Source: Lysobacter firmicutimachus (GTDB taxonomy: Bacteria > Pseudomonadota > Gammaproteobacteria > Xanthomonadales > Xanthomonadaceae). Taken from it: a stretch of DNA of 64,000 bases. The DNA lies in NCBI RefSeq assembly GCF_037027445.1, contig NZ_JBANDL010000002.1:992001-1056000 (forward strand), written 5' to 3'. Positions 25,815 through 34,119 of the stretch are shown here, one piece after another (position 1 is the first letter of the stretch; each line of letters opens with the position of its first letter). A program made the position numbers and the translations under genes. The notes beneath the pieces are model-generated. The model saw only the letters and a list, made by a program, of their open reading frames with translations. It was not told the origin of the DNA and did no database searches.

Positions 25815-27146
25815 ATGACCCAGACCCGCGTTCTCACCGGCATCACCACCTCCGGCACCCCGCACCTCGGCAACTACGTCGGCGCGATCCGCCCGGCGGT
25901 CGCCGCCAGCCTGACCCCGGGCGTGGAAAGCTTTTACTTCCTCGCCGACCTGCATGCGCTGATCAAGGTGCAGGAGCCGGCGCGGGTGCAGCGCTCCACG
26001 CTGGAGATCGCCGCGGCCTGGCTGGCCTGCGGCCTGGACCCGGCCAAGGTGTGGTTCTACCGGCAGAGCGAGATCGTCGAGATTCCGGAACTGTCCTGGT
26101 TCCTGACCTGCGTCGCCGGCAAGGGCATCCTCAACCGCGCCCATGCCTACAAGGCGGCGGTCGACAAGAACCGCGCCGAAGGCGAAGACGACGACGCGGC
26201 GATCACCGCCGGCTTGTTCATGTACCCGGTGCTGATGTCGGCCGACATCCTGGTGTTCAACGCGCACAAGGTGCCGGTCGGCCGCGACCAGATCCAGCAC
26301 ATCGAGATGGCGCGCGATTTCGCCCAGCGCTTCAACCATCTCTACGGCGAGCATTTCGTCCTGCCCGAAGCGCAGATCGAAGAGGCGGTGGCGACCCTGC
26401 CGGGCCTGGACGGGCGCAAGATGAGCAAGAGCTACGACAACACCATTCCGCTGTTCGCGCCGCGCGAGCAGCTGAAGAAGCTGATCTATTCGATCGTCAC
26501 CGATTCGCGCGCGCCGGGCGAGCCCAAGTCGACCGAGGGTTCGGCGCTGTTCCAGATCTACCAGGCCTTCGCCAGCGCCGACGAAACCGCGGCGATGCGC
26601 CAGGCCTTCGCCGACGGCATCGCCTGGGGCGAGGCCAAGCAGGCGCTGTTCGAGCGCATCGACCGCGAGATCGCGCCGCTGCGCGAGAAATACGAAGCGC
26701 TGATGGCGCAGCCGGAGAAGATCGAGGCGATCCTGATCGACGGTGCCAGGCGAGTGCGCGAGCGCTACGCCGTCGCCTCGATGAAGAAGCTGCGCGAAGC
26801 GGTGGGCTTGCGCGATCTGTCGCAGGCCTCTGGCGCGGCCGCGGCCGAGACCGAGACCCGTCGCGCGCTGCCGGTGTTCAAGCAGTACCGCGAGGCCGAC
26901 GGACGGTTCTATTTCAAGCTCGCCGACGGCGACCGGGTGCTGGTGCAGAGCCAGGGCTTCGCTTCGCCCAAGGACGCCGGCCAGTTGATCGCCGCACTCA
27001 AGAGCGGCCGCAGCGATCTGGACGCGCTGCTGGCCGCGGCCGAACCGCTGCAGCCGGCGCAGCGCGAGGAGGCCGCGGCCGCGCTGGCGGCGATCGTGCA
27101 AGCCGAAGCGCAGGCCGAAGCGGCCAAGGCCGGCGCCGCGACGTGA
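25815..27146 (+). CDS. trpS: Tryptophanyl-tRNA synthetase
   Basis: 443 residues, class I synthetase. HIGH motif is H-L-G-N near residue 18 (T-P-H-L-G-N-Y) and KMSKS is intact in G-R-K-M-S-K-S-Y-D-N near 198. The protein is about 100 residues longer than E. coli TrpS; the extra part is an Ala/Glu-rich C-terminal domain with V-F-K-Q-Y-R-E-A-D-G-R-F-Y-F-K, which I associate with Xanthomonadaceae. A TACACT element upstream near 25779 is a likely -10. The stop overlaps the next gene (GTGA). Confidence 0.95.
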   Translation: MTQTRVLTGITTSGTPHLGNYVGAIRPAVAASLTPGVESFYFLADLHALIKVQEPARVQRSTLEIAAAWLACGLDPAKVWFYRQSEIVEIPELSWFLTCVAGKGILNRAHAYKAAVDKNRAEGEDDDAAITAGLFMYPVLMSADILVFNAHKVPVGRDQIQHIEMARDFAQRFNHLYGEHFVLPEAQIEEAVATLPGLDGRKMSKSYDNTIPLFAPREQLKKLIYSIVTDSRAPGEPKSTEGSALFQIYQAFASADETAAMRQAFADGIAWGEAKQALFERIDREIAPLREKYEALMAQPEKIEAILIDGARRVRERYAVASMKKLREAVGLRDLSQASGAAAAETETRRALPVFKQYREADGRFYFKLADGDRVLVQSQGFASPKDAGQLIAALKSGRSDLDALLAAAEPLQPAQREEAAAALAAIVQAEAQAEAAKAGAAT

Positions 27147-27466
27147 GCCGTTTCGTCGAGCTCAACCTGGCGCTGATCCTGTTCCTGCCCTGGTTCGCGA
27201 TTTTGGGCGCGCTGTTTTGGCTGTACCCGCGCCGGCCGCGCACGCCGGCGCGACAGTTGTTCGATGCCGTGTCGCTGATGGTCTCGGTGTGCGCCTTCGT
27301 GCTCGCGGTGCATTGGGCGCACGCCCACGCCGGGGCGAACTACGGTGCGATGTGGCCGCAGATCCTGGCCACGTCGCTCGGCTACGGCGTGTTCCTGGCG
27401 ATGCTGGCCCTGGCCTGGGCCTTGCGCCGGCATTGGCTGCGGCGCGCTTATCCGCACGGCGATTGA
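27143..27466 (+). CDS. Small membrane protein coupled to trpS
   Basis: 107 residues from GTG 27143, overlapping the trpS stop by four bases, so translation is probably coupled. Three hydrophobic segments (about 6-26, 43-63 and 78-96) with H-W-A-H-A-H-A-G-A-N-Y in a loop and a basic C-terminus. Domain not recognised and function unknown. The overlap with an essential synthetase gene makes real expression likely. Confidence 0.65.
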   Translation: MSRFVELNLALILFLPWFAILGALFWLYPRRPRTPARQLFDAVSLMVSVCAFVLAVHWAHAHAGANYGAMWPQILATSLGYGVFLAMLALAWALRRHWLRRAYPHGD

Positions 27467-27554
27467 GCCGTAGCGCGGGGCTTTCGACTCAGGTCGCATC
27501 GCCGCGCCGCGAGTGGCGGCTTAGACTGGGGCCTTCGTTCCCGCAGGCCCCGCC

Positions 27555-28493
27555 ATGAACGCAGCCTCCGCCGACCACGGCATCGACACCGTCGATACCG
27601 GCTTCCACCGCCCGGCGTTCGACGCGGCCTATCTGATCGTCGAGCGCGGCCGCGCCGCCTTCGTCGACTGCGGCACCCAGCATTCGGTGCCCAGGCTGTT
27701 GCAGGCGCTGGGCGCGCGGGGGCTGGCGCCGGCCGACGTCGACTGGCTGATCCTGACCCACGTCCATCTCGACCATGCCGGCGGCGCCGGCGCGCTGATG
27801 CGGCAGTTGCCGAATGCGCGACTGCTGGTGCACCCGCGCGGCGCGCCGCACATGATCGACCCGGCGCGCCTGGTCGCCGGCGCCACTGCGGTCTACGGCG
27901 CGGAGGAAATGGCGCGCAGCTACGGCGACATCGTGCCGGTGCCGGCCGAGCGGGTGGTCAGCGCCGGCGACGGTTGCACGGTGGAGCTCGCCGGACGGCC
28001 GCTGCTGTGCGTCGACACGCCCGGTCATGCGCGCCACCACCTGTGCTTGTGGGACGAGCGCAGCCGCAGTTGGTTCACCGGCGACACCTTCGGCCTGTCC
28101 TATCGCGAGTTCGACAGTGCGCGCGGGCCGTACGCCCTGCCGACCAGCACGCCGGTGCAGTTCGAGCCGGAGCCCTTGAAGGCCTCGATCCGCGCGCTGC
28201 TGGCCCGCGATCCCGCGGCCATGCGCCTGACCCATTACGGCCCGGTCGGCGACGTGCAGCGGCTGGGCGCGGAACTGATCGTGCAGATCGACGCGATGGT
28301 GGCGATCGCCCGCGCCGCGCAGGCCGCCGGCGGCGACCGCCATGCGCGCCTGGTCGCGCAGTTGGGCGACTACTATGTCCAGCGCGTGCGTGCCCACGGC
28401 TGCGCCCTGGACGAGTCGCAGGTACGGACGATCCTGGCGGTGGACATCGAGCTCAACGCGCAGGGCCTGCAGGTCTGGCTGGATCGCGGTTGA
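27555..28493 (+). CDS. Metallo-beta-lactamase-fold hydrolase
   Basis: 312 residues. Zinc-binding motif T-H-V-H-L-D-H-A-G-G near residues 72-80, third-ligand His in D-T-P-G-H-A-R-H-H near 153-158, and Asp in F-T-G-D-T-F near 176. The C-terminal third is helical. This is a glyoxalase-II-like MBL fold without a clear substrate-defining motif. A TAGACT -10-like element near 27522 implies a short 5' leader. Confidence 0.85.
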   Translation: MNAASADHGIDTVDTGFHRPAFDAAYLIVERGRAAFVDCGTQHSVPRLLQALGARGLAPADVDWLILTHVHLDHAGGAGALMRQLPNARLLVHPRGAPHMIDPARLVAGATAVYGAEEMARSYGDIVPVPAERVVSAGDGCTVELAGRPLLCVDTPGHARHHLCLWDERSRSWFTGDTFGLSYREFDSARGPYALPTSTPVQFEPEPLKASIRALLARDPAAMRLTHYGPVGDVQRLGAELIVQIDAMVAIARAAQAAGGDRHARLVAQLGDYYVQRVRAHGCALDESQVRTILAVDIELNAQGLQVWLDRG

Positions 28494-28572
28494 GCCGCGG
28501 GCGCGGGCGCGGACGCCGCGCCGAATCCCAGCGCCGGCTGAGCCGGGAGGACGACCCGGTCGCAGTTCGCGG

Positions 28573-29757
28573 ATGGAATCGTCACAGGACATGAATCGAG
28601 CGCGACTTAGGCTGGCGGCCGTCACCGCCTGGTCCGGCCCGCCGATGCCCATCGTGCCGCTGCGCCCCAGTCCGTTTCCGTTGCTGCCCGAGCCGCACGA
28701 CGAGTCGGCGCGGCAATCGGCGTTGGAAGGCTACGAACTGCTCGACAGCGTGCCGGAGGCGGCCTACGACGATCTGGTGCGGCTGGCGGCGACGCTGTGC
28801 GACGCGTCGGCGGCGGCGATCGCCCTGGTCGACAACGGCCGCATCTGGTACAAGGCGCGCCACGGCCTGGGCGAAACCGAGCGCCTGCGCTCGCAAAGCA
28901 TCTGCAGCCAGCTGATCGCCGACGCCGAGCCCGATCGGCTGATGGTGATCGCCGACACCGCCGAGGACCCGCGTTTCGCCGGGCTCGGCCTCAAACTCGA
29001 CGGACGGCCGCTGCGTTTCTACGCCGGTGCGCCGCTGATGAGTCCCGACGGTTACGCCCTCGGCACGCTGTGCGTGCTCGACCACCGGCCGCGCGAGTTG
29101 CGCGCGGCCCAGCGCGACGGCGTGGCGGTGATCGCGCGCCAGGTGCAGCACCTGTTCGAGCTGCGCCGCTATGCGATCGAACAGCGCCGCTTGCTGTCCG
29201 AGCGCGAAGCTTTCGCCTTGCAACTGGAGTCGGCCCAGGCCGACCTGCAGCGGCGTCACGAACTGCTCCAGCACAGCGCCCGCCACGACGCGCTGACCGG
29301 GCTGCTCAACCGTTCGGCCCTGAGCCAGCTGTTGGGCAGCGAGGATGCGATGGAGCCCTTGCGCAACGCCGCCTACACCTTGCTGTTGGTCGACGTCGAT
29401 CACTTCAAGCAGGTCAACGATCGCTACGGGCATCTGCTCGGCGACCGCGCCCTGCGCGCGGTCGGCGATGCGGTCGCCGCGTCGATCCGCGAGGGCGACG
29501 TGGCGGTGCGTTTCGGCGGCGAAGAGTTCCTGGTGGTGCTGCCGGGCACGCATCTGGCGACCGCGAGCGAAGTCGGCGAGCGCATCCGCCAGCGCCTGGC
29601 GCGCGCTTCGCTGCCGTTCGCGTTGACGGTGTCGATCGGCATCGCCGGCGGCGATCCCGCGCGCGACCGGCCCGAGCAGGTGTTCGACCGCGCCGACCGC
29701 GCGCTGTACCGGGCCAAGGCGCAGGGCCGCGACCGGCTCGCGGTCGACGAAGGTTGA
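28573..29757 (+). CDS. GAF-GGDEF diguanylate cyclase
   Basis: 394 residues from ATG 28573; ATG 28591 or 28645 are possible. A GAF domain (about 55-195, with I-A-L-V-D-N-G-R-I-W-Y-K and F-Y-A-G-A-P-L) is joined by a coiled-coil helix to a GGDEF domain (about 235-390). The active site reads G-G-E-E-F, and R-E-G-D lies five residues before it, so both the cyclase site and the product-inhibition I-site look intact. The enzyme should make cyclic di-GMP in response to a ligand or redox cue sensed by GAF. Confidence 0.88.
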   Translation: MESSQDMNRARLRLAAVTAWSGPPMPIVPLRPSPFPLLPEPHDESARQSALEGYELLDSVPEAAYDDLVRLAATLCDASAAAIALVDNGRIWYKARHGLGETERLRSQSICSQLIADAEPDRLMVIADTAEDPRFAGLGLKLDGRPLRFYAGAPLMSPDGYALGTLCVLDHRPRELRAAQRDGVAVIARQVQHLFELRRYAIEQRRLLSEREAFALQLESAQADLQRRHELLQHSARHDALTGLLNRSALSQLLGSEDAMEPLRNAAYTLLLVDVDHFKQVNDRYGHLLGDRALRAVGDAVAASIREGDVAVRFGGEEFLVVLPGTHLATASEVGERIRQRLARASLPFALTVSIGIAGGDPARDRPEQVFDRADRALYRAKAQGRDRLAVDEG

Positions 29758-29788
29758 GCGCGGCAACCACGCGCTCTCGACGCCGGGC

Positions 29789-30175
29789 TCAGTCCCAGAC
29801 GTTGGGCGCCGGGCCGCGCTCGGGGTGCTTCATGCGCACGATGCAGAACCGGTGCCCGGTCGGCGCCTGCATCACCCACCAGCGCTTGACGAAGCCGATG
29901 CGCGTGGCGCCCAACGCCTCCAGGCGCGCGGCCTCGGCGTCGATGTCGTCGCTTTCGATGTCCAGGTGCACGCGCGAGGGGTGATCGACCATCTGTACTT
30001 CGATGTTGAGCCCGGCCGGGCCTTCGGCCAGCGGCGCGTACTGCGCGCCGTCGCCGTCGTAGGCCTGTTCGACCCGGGCCAGGCCGAGCGCGCGGCTCCA
30101 GAATTCGGCAGCCTGGTCGATCTCGCCGGTTTCGCAATCGATGATGAATCCGGCCAGGCGGCTGCGATGGGCCAT
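29789..30175 (-). CDS. VOC-family (glyoxalase/bleomycin-resistance-like) protein
   Basis: 128 residues with the paired beta-alpha-beta-beta-beta layout of vicinal-oxygen-chelate proteins: F-W-S-R-A-L-G near 25-31, R-V-H-L-D-I-E near 68-74 and a closing F-C-I-V-R segment. Similar single-domain proteins are often called glyoxalase-like; substrate unknown. It is separated by 79 bases from the HEAT-like gene on the same strand. Confidence 0.8.
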   Translation of the reverse strand: MAHRSRLAGFIIDCETGEIDQAAEFWSRALGLARVEQAYDGDGAQYAPLAEGPAGLNIEVQMVDHPSRVHLDIESDDIDAEAARLEALGATRIGFVKRWWVMQAPTGHRFCIVRMKHPERGPAPNVWD

Positions 30176-30254
30176 GGCGCTGCTCCGCTGCGATGAGGGA
30201 CGGCCAGAGTGCCGCGCCGTCGCCGATGCGGGAAGTGCCGGGCTTGCGGTCCGC

Positions 30255-31181
30255 TCAATGAGGCATCGCGGCGGCGTCGCGCTCGGCTTCGGCCGCGGCG
30301 ATGCCGGCTTCGGCCTGGCGGTACAGCGCGTAGTCCGCGCGATCCAGGGCGAAGCGCTGCAGCGCGAACAGCGCCGCGCGTCGTTGTTCGGTGGTGATGC
30401 GCGCGTCGCCGGCCAGATCGAGCAAGGCGTCGCGCAGGCGCGGCGTGCGTGCGCCGGAGGCTTCGATCCCGGCGACCGCGGCGGCGCGGACGTCGGCCGC
30501 CGGATCGAGCAGCGCGCGTTCGAGCAAGGCGGCGCTGTCGCCGCTGCGGTTCCAGCGCGCCGACTGCAGCACCGCGCCGGCGCGCACCGCCGGGTCGGTG
30601 TGGCCGGTCAGGGCGACGGCGCGTTCCAGCAAAGGGGCGGCGTCTTCGTCGGCGAGCACGGCCGGTTCCAGTCCGCCGAGCAACTGTGCGAGCAAGGCCG
30701 GATCGGTTTCGCGCTGCAGGCCGTCGGCGATGGCGGCGCGCGCCTCGGCGCGATCGAGCGGGAACGCGCGCAGCAACGCATAGCCTTGGTCGCGCACCGC
30801 CGGATCGGCGTCGCCGGCGAGTCGGCGGCCGGCCTGCAGGACCTCGTCGTTGGCCACGCCCTGCAGCACCGCGAGCAGGGCGCCGCGGCGGTCGAGGTCG
30901 GCGGCGAAGGCGTATTCGCGCAGCAGTTCGCGCAGATGGGCGGGGTCCTGCGCGGCGCGGCGGATCGCGCGGTCGAGGTCTTCGCTGCCGCGTGCCGCGA
31001 CAGGCGCCGTCGCGAACGACGGCGCCTGGGGGACGCGAACAGGGCCGGGCGTTGCGGCCGCTGCCGGCGTCGCGGCGACGGTGGCGGCGGTACCGGCGTC
31101 GTCGCGCGGCAGCAGGCGGCCGATGCCGATGCCGGCCGCCAAGGCGGCGAGCAAGGCGAATCCGAACCTGCGTGGACTCAT
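30255..31181 (-). CDS. Exported HEAT-repeat-like protein
   Basis: 308 residues from ATG 31181, supported by GGAG six bases upstream. An N-terminal membrane anchor or signal (about 6-24, then R-L-L-P-R-D-D), an Ala/Thr/Pro-rich linker to about 60, then a helical solenoid with repeated A-x-x-D/A-x-D-P-A-x-R-x-x-A-x-x-x-L patterns (G-D-A-D-P-A-V-R, T-G-H-T-D-P-A-V-R, L-D-P-A-A-D-V-R) typical of HEAT-like repeats. It follows the M23 peptidase gene by 34 bases, so the two are probably co-transcribed and act in the periplasm. Function unknown. Confidence 0.7.
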   Translation of the reverse strand: MSPRRFGFALLAALAAGIGIGRLLPRDDAGTAATVAATPAAAATPGPVRVPQAPSFATAPVAARGSEDLDRAIRRAAQDPAHLRELLREYAFAADLDRRGALLAVLQGVANDEVLQAGRRLAGDADPAVRDQGYALLRAFPLDRAEARAAIADGLQRETDPALLAQLLGGLEPAVLADEDAAPLLERAVALTGHTDPAVRAGAVLQSARWNRSGDSAALLERALLDPAADVRAAAVAGIEASGARTPRLRDALLDLAGDARITTEQRRAALFALQRFALDRADYALYRQAEAGIAAAEAERDAAAMPH

Positions 31182-31215
31182 GGGCGCTCCGTTCGCTGCG
31201 ACGGGCCCGGCGCGA

Positions 31216-32025
31216 TCAGCAATCCGGCGCGACCCGGCCGTCGGAGCCGGTGTAGGTGTAGGCGTCGGGAATATAGCGGTTGCTGCCGGCGGCGCCGACG
31301 TTGTTCCACAGATTGCTGGTGCCATAGGTGCCGGTCACCGACTCGCCGGTCTTCTGGCAGCGGATGGTGACGGCGGCGCCGTTGGCGAGCGAACCGACGA
31401 TGCTGTAGCCGGTGCCCGGGCCGGAACGCACGTTCAAGGGCGAGCCGCTGGTGCGCACGGTGCCGGCATGGCCTCCGCCGCCGCTGCAGGCGTTGCGGCT
31501 CTTGTAGGCGACTTCGTATTGGTCGTAAACGATCGTCGAGCCGTTCCAGACGATCTTCTGGTCGTCGCCGTTGAGCCGCTGTTCGTAGTGCAGATGCGCC
31601 GAGATGTTGTTGCCGGGACGGCTGGTCTTGCCGAGCGTGCCGATCTTTTGGCCCTGCTCGACGCTGGCGCCGTTGGCGACGCTGATGCTGTTGAGGTGGG
31701 CGTAGTAGGTCTGCCAGCCGCCGCCGTGATCGATCACCACCAACTTGCCGTAGCCGGTGCCTTGGTGCGGGTTGTAGGTGTGGGCGACGCCCTTGGCCGA
31801 GGCGACCACGGTCGAGCCGAGGTCGGCGTCGCTGAGCGGACGCGGCTTGTGGTTGAGGTCGACCGCATAGCGCAGGCCGTGGCCGGGGTAGGTGTCGCCG
31901 TACCAGGTCTGGCCGCAGGGGAAGGGCATCTGGAAGGCCGGGCGGGCGGCGTGGGCCGTGGGCAGGGCCAGGCCGAACACGGCCAGCGACAGCCCGGTCA
32001 GCATCGGACGCAGGGAACGGATCAT
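31216..32025 (-). CDS. Secreted M23 metallopeptidase with C-terminal SH3-like domain
   Basis: 269 residues. A signal peptide ends T-A-H-A|A. The LytM-type catalytic domain shows G-H-G-L-R-Y-A-V-D-L-N (zinc His and Asp near residues 49-56), a core beta region with V-I-D-H-G-G-G-W-Q-T-Y-Y-A-H-L-N, and the closing H-L-H-Y-E-Q. The C-terminal part (about 190-262) is a bacterial SH3-like domain beginning S-P-L-N-V-R-S-G-P-G-T-G-Y. It probably cleaves peptidoglycan cross-bridges outside the cell, fitting the bacteriolytic lifestyle of Lysobacter. AGAGG lies eight bases before the ATG. Confidence 0.88.
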   Translation of the reverse strand: MIRSLRPMLTGLSLAVFGLALPTAHAARPAFQMPFPCGQTWYGDTYPGHGLRYAVDLNHKPRPLSDADLGSTVVASAKGVAHTYNPHQGTGYGKLVVIDHGGGWQTYYAHLNSISVANGASVEQGQKIGTLGKTSRPGNNISAHLHYEQRLNGDDQKIVWNGSTIVYDQYEVAYKSRNACSGGGGHAGTVRTSGSPLNVRSGPGTGYSIVGSLANGAAVTIRCQKTGESVTGTYGTSNLWNNVGAAGSNRYIPDAYTYTGSDGRVAPDC

Positions 32026-32233
32026 CGGAAAACCTCTCGAGGGACGATGAGGTGGACAGGCGGAACCGGCGCACGGGCGGCCGGCAGCGGGATTGCGCGC
32101 CGACGCTAGCGCGATTCCGTTGCCGTTATTTGAGGGAATTTTCTATTCCTGGATGCCGCGAACACGCCGAGCGTGATCGGGATCGCGGTCGCGGCCAGGG
32201 CGGACGCGCGCGGCTGCCGAGCCCCGAAACAAC

Positions 32234-32256
32234 GACGCCGCCCCGAGGGCGGCGTC
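32234..32256 (-). terminator. Terminator-like hairpin after the 2-oxoacid dehydrogenase operon
   Basis: GACGCCGCCC / GGGCGGCGTC, a ten-base stem with a three-base loop. On the minus strand it is followed by GTTGTTT, a weak T-rich tail. It lies 68 bases beyond the E2 stop. Confidence 0.6.
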
Positions 32257-32323
32257 GCGAGGCCGGCGCTGACTCCGCCGGTCGATGCGAAACGGCGCGC
32301 CGTGGCGCACCGCTTGCGGCGAC

Positions 32324-33685
32324 TCAGTTCGGCCGCGCCAGATCGTCGATCATGGCCTTGAGGAAGCGCGCGGCCTCGCCGCCGGTGCAGGCGCGGTGGT
32401 CGAAGGTCAGCGACAGCGGAATGACCTTGTGCGACTCGAAGCCGCCCATCACCGGAGTCATCTGATGGCGGCCTTTGCCGGCGGCGACGATGGCCACGGT
32501 CGGCGGCACCACCACCGGCGTGGCGTAGCGACCGGCGAACATGCCGAAGTTGGACAGCGAAATGGTGTAGCCGCTGAGCTCGGACGCCGGAATGCTGCGA
32601 TCCTCGACTTGCGCGCGCAGACGGTTGATCGCTTCGCGCACGCCGCGCGTGTCCAGCACGTCGGCATTGCGCAGCGCCGGCACGAACAGGCCGTCGTCGG
32701 TGTCCACGGCGATGCCGATGTCCACGTGCGGGTGCAGGGTGCGGGTGAGCTTGTCGCCGTCGAACCAAGCGTTGAGCGCCGGCACCGCCTTGCATGCGGT
32801 CACGATCGCGCGCACCAGGCGGCCGGTGATGTCGTTGCCGGGCGCCCAGGCATGAATGTCGGCGTCGTCGGCCAGGGTGGTCGGCACGACCTTGCTGTGC
32901 GCGTCGGCCATGACCCGGGCCATGTTGCGGCGCACGCCCTTGAGCTGCTCGGGCTGGCCGGTCGCGGCCACGCCCGGCGGCTGGGTGCGCATCGGCCGGC
33001 CCGATTGCGACAGGGTGCTGCGCGCGGGCGCGGCGACCGGCGCTTCGGCGGCCGCGGCGGCGCGCGGCGCGATGGCGGCGGCCGGCGCGGAACCGATCTT
33101 GGCCGAGCCGTCGGCGCTGGCGCGCTTGACGTCGTCCATGCTGACCGTGCCGTCGGCGCCGGTGGCGCGGACCCGGCTCAGGTCGACGCCGAGCTTGCGC
33201 GCCAGCGCGCGCACCGCCGGCATCGCCTTGACCCCGCCGACCGCGACCGCCTGTTCGCTGCGCACCGCGTCGGAGGACTGCATGGCGCCGACCACGGTAC
33301 CGCTGTCGGCGCGCTCGGCGCTTTCGGCCTTGGCCGGCGCGACAGGTTCGGCGGATGCGGTTTGCGCTTGAGGCGCCGGCGCATGACCGCCGCCGTGGTG
33401 ATGGCCCGTGTCTTGGCCGTCGGCGCGCTGCGGCAGGTTCGGGTCGATCTGGAATTCGGCCAGCATGGTGCCGGTGACGATCACGTCGCCGGGGCCGCCG
33501 GCGAGCTTGAGTACCTTGCCGGACACCGGCGAGGGCACTTCGACCACCGCCTTGGCGGTCTCCATCGACACCAGGGTGTCGTCGAGGCGGACAGTGTCGC
33601 CGACCTTGACCGCCCATTCGACGATGGTCGCGTCCGGCAGGCCTTCGCCGAGGTCGGGAAGCAGGAAGGTCTTGGTATCGCTCAT
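32324..33685 (-). CDS. bkdB: Dihydrolipoyl acyltransferase (E2) of a branched-chain-type 2-oxoacid dehydrogenase
   Basis: 453 residues from ATG 33685. The lipoyl domain (about 3-80) has the E-T-A-K45 lipoylation site. A His/Ala/Pro linker is followed by a peripheral-subunit-binding domain near 155-190 (M-P-A-V-R-A-L-A-R-K-L-G-V-D). The acyltransferase domain spans about 240-453. The usual H-R-x-x-D-G active-site motif reads H-R-A-C-T-G here: the His is kept but Thr occupies the Asp position. Other blocks (S-N-F-G-M-F-A-G-R-Y) look normal. It is the last gene of the operon with E1alpha, E1beta and the SH3 protein. Confidence 0.88.
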   Translation of the reverse strand: MSDTKTFLLPDLGEGLPDATIVEWAVKVGDTVRLDDTLVSMETAKAVVEVPSPVSGKVLKLAGGPGDVIVTGTMLAEFQIDPNLPQRADGQDTGHHHGGGHAPAPQAQTASAEPVAPAKAESAERADSGTVVGAMQSSDAVRSEQAVAVGGVKAMPAVRALARKLGVDLSRVRATGADGTVSMDDVKRASADGSAKIGSAPAAAIAPRAAAAAEAPVAAPARSTLSQSGRPMRTQPPGVAATGQPEQLKGVRRNMARVMADAHSKVVPTTLADDADIHAWAPGNDITGRLVRAIVTACKAVPALNAWFDGDKLTRTLHPHVDIGIAVDTDDGLFVPALRNADVLDTRGVREAINRLRAQVEDRSIPASELSGYTISLSNFGMFAGRYATPVVVPPTVAIVAAGKGRHQMTPVMGGFESHKVIPLSLTFDHRACTGGEAARFLKAMIDDLARPN

Positions 33686-33752
33686 AACTCGTTGGTCTCT
33701 TGAGTAAGTTGGCGACGCGGTCGGGCCGGCGTCGTCCTTGGCATCGGCGCGG

Positions 33753-34118
33753 TCAGGCGCCGTCGTCGATCGTTCCCAGGTTGCGCGCCGGGACCCAGCC
33801 CTGCGCACCGTCCTCGCGTTGCGCCCACCACCAGCCGCCGAGCTCGTCGATCAGGCGCAGCCGCTGGCCGGCCTCGACGTCGAGCTCGCGCGCGTCGTAG
33901 TCGCGCAGCGCCTGCGCGCGCAGCGTACCGTCGACAGCGGGGTCGAGCGGGCGCAGCCAGTCCAGCGGCGCCCAGCCGGCGCGGCCGTCGTCGAGCGTGG
34001 TCCACACGAACGCCGGCCACTCGCTGTCGCGTTCGCCGAGCCGCACCACCGCGCCGCGCTCGAACGCGATCGGGTCGTGGTACTGGGCGCGGTAGCCGGC
34101 GACGACGAGTGCGCGCAT
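33753..34118 (-). CDS. Double SH3-like protein embedded in the dehydrogenase operon
   Basis: 121 residues containing two SH3-like units (about 1-58 and 62-118). Each ends in a W-x-x-G-x-x-G-W-V/A-P block (D-D-G-R-A-G-W-A-P and E-D-G-A-Q-G-W-V-P), with A-L-x-D-Y-D-A-R-E-L-D-V-E-A-G-Q in the second. No signal peptide is present, so it is cytosolic. It begins one base after the E1beta stop (TGA-C-ATG) and ends 67 bases before E2. That placement suggests it associates with, or regulates, the dehydrogenase complex. No precise function is known to me. Confidence 0.72.
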   Translation of the reverse strand: MRALVVAGYRAQYHDPIAFERGAVVRLGERDSEWPAFVWTTLDDGRAGWAPLDWLRPLDPAVDGTLRAQALRDYDARELDVEAGQRLRLIDELGGWWWAQREDGAQGWVPARNLGTIDDGA

Positions 34119-34119
34119 G

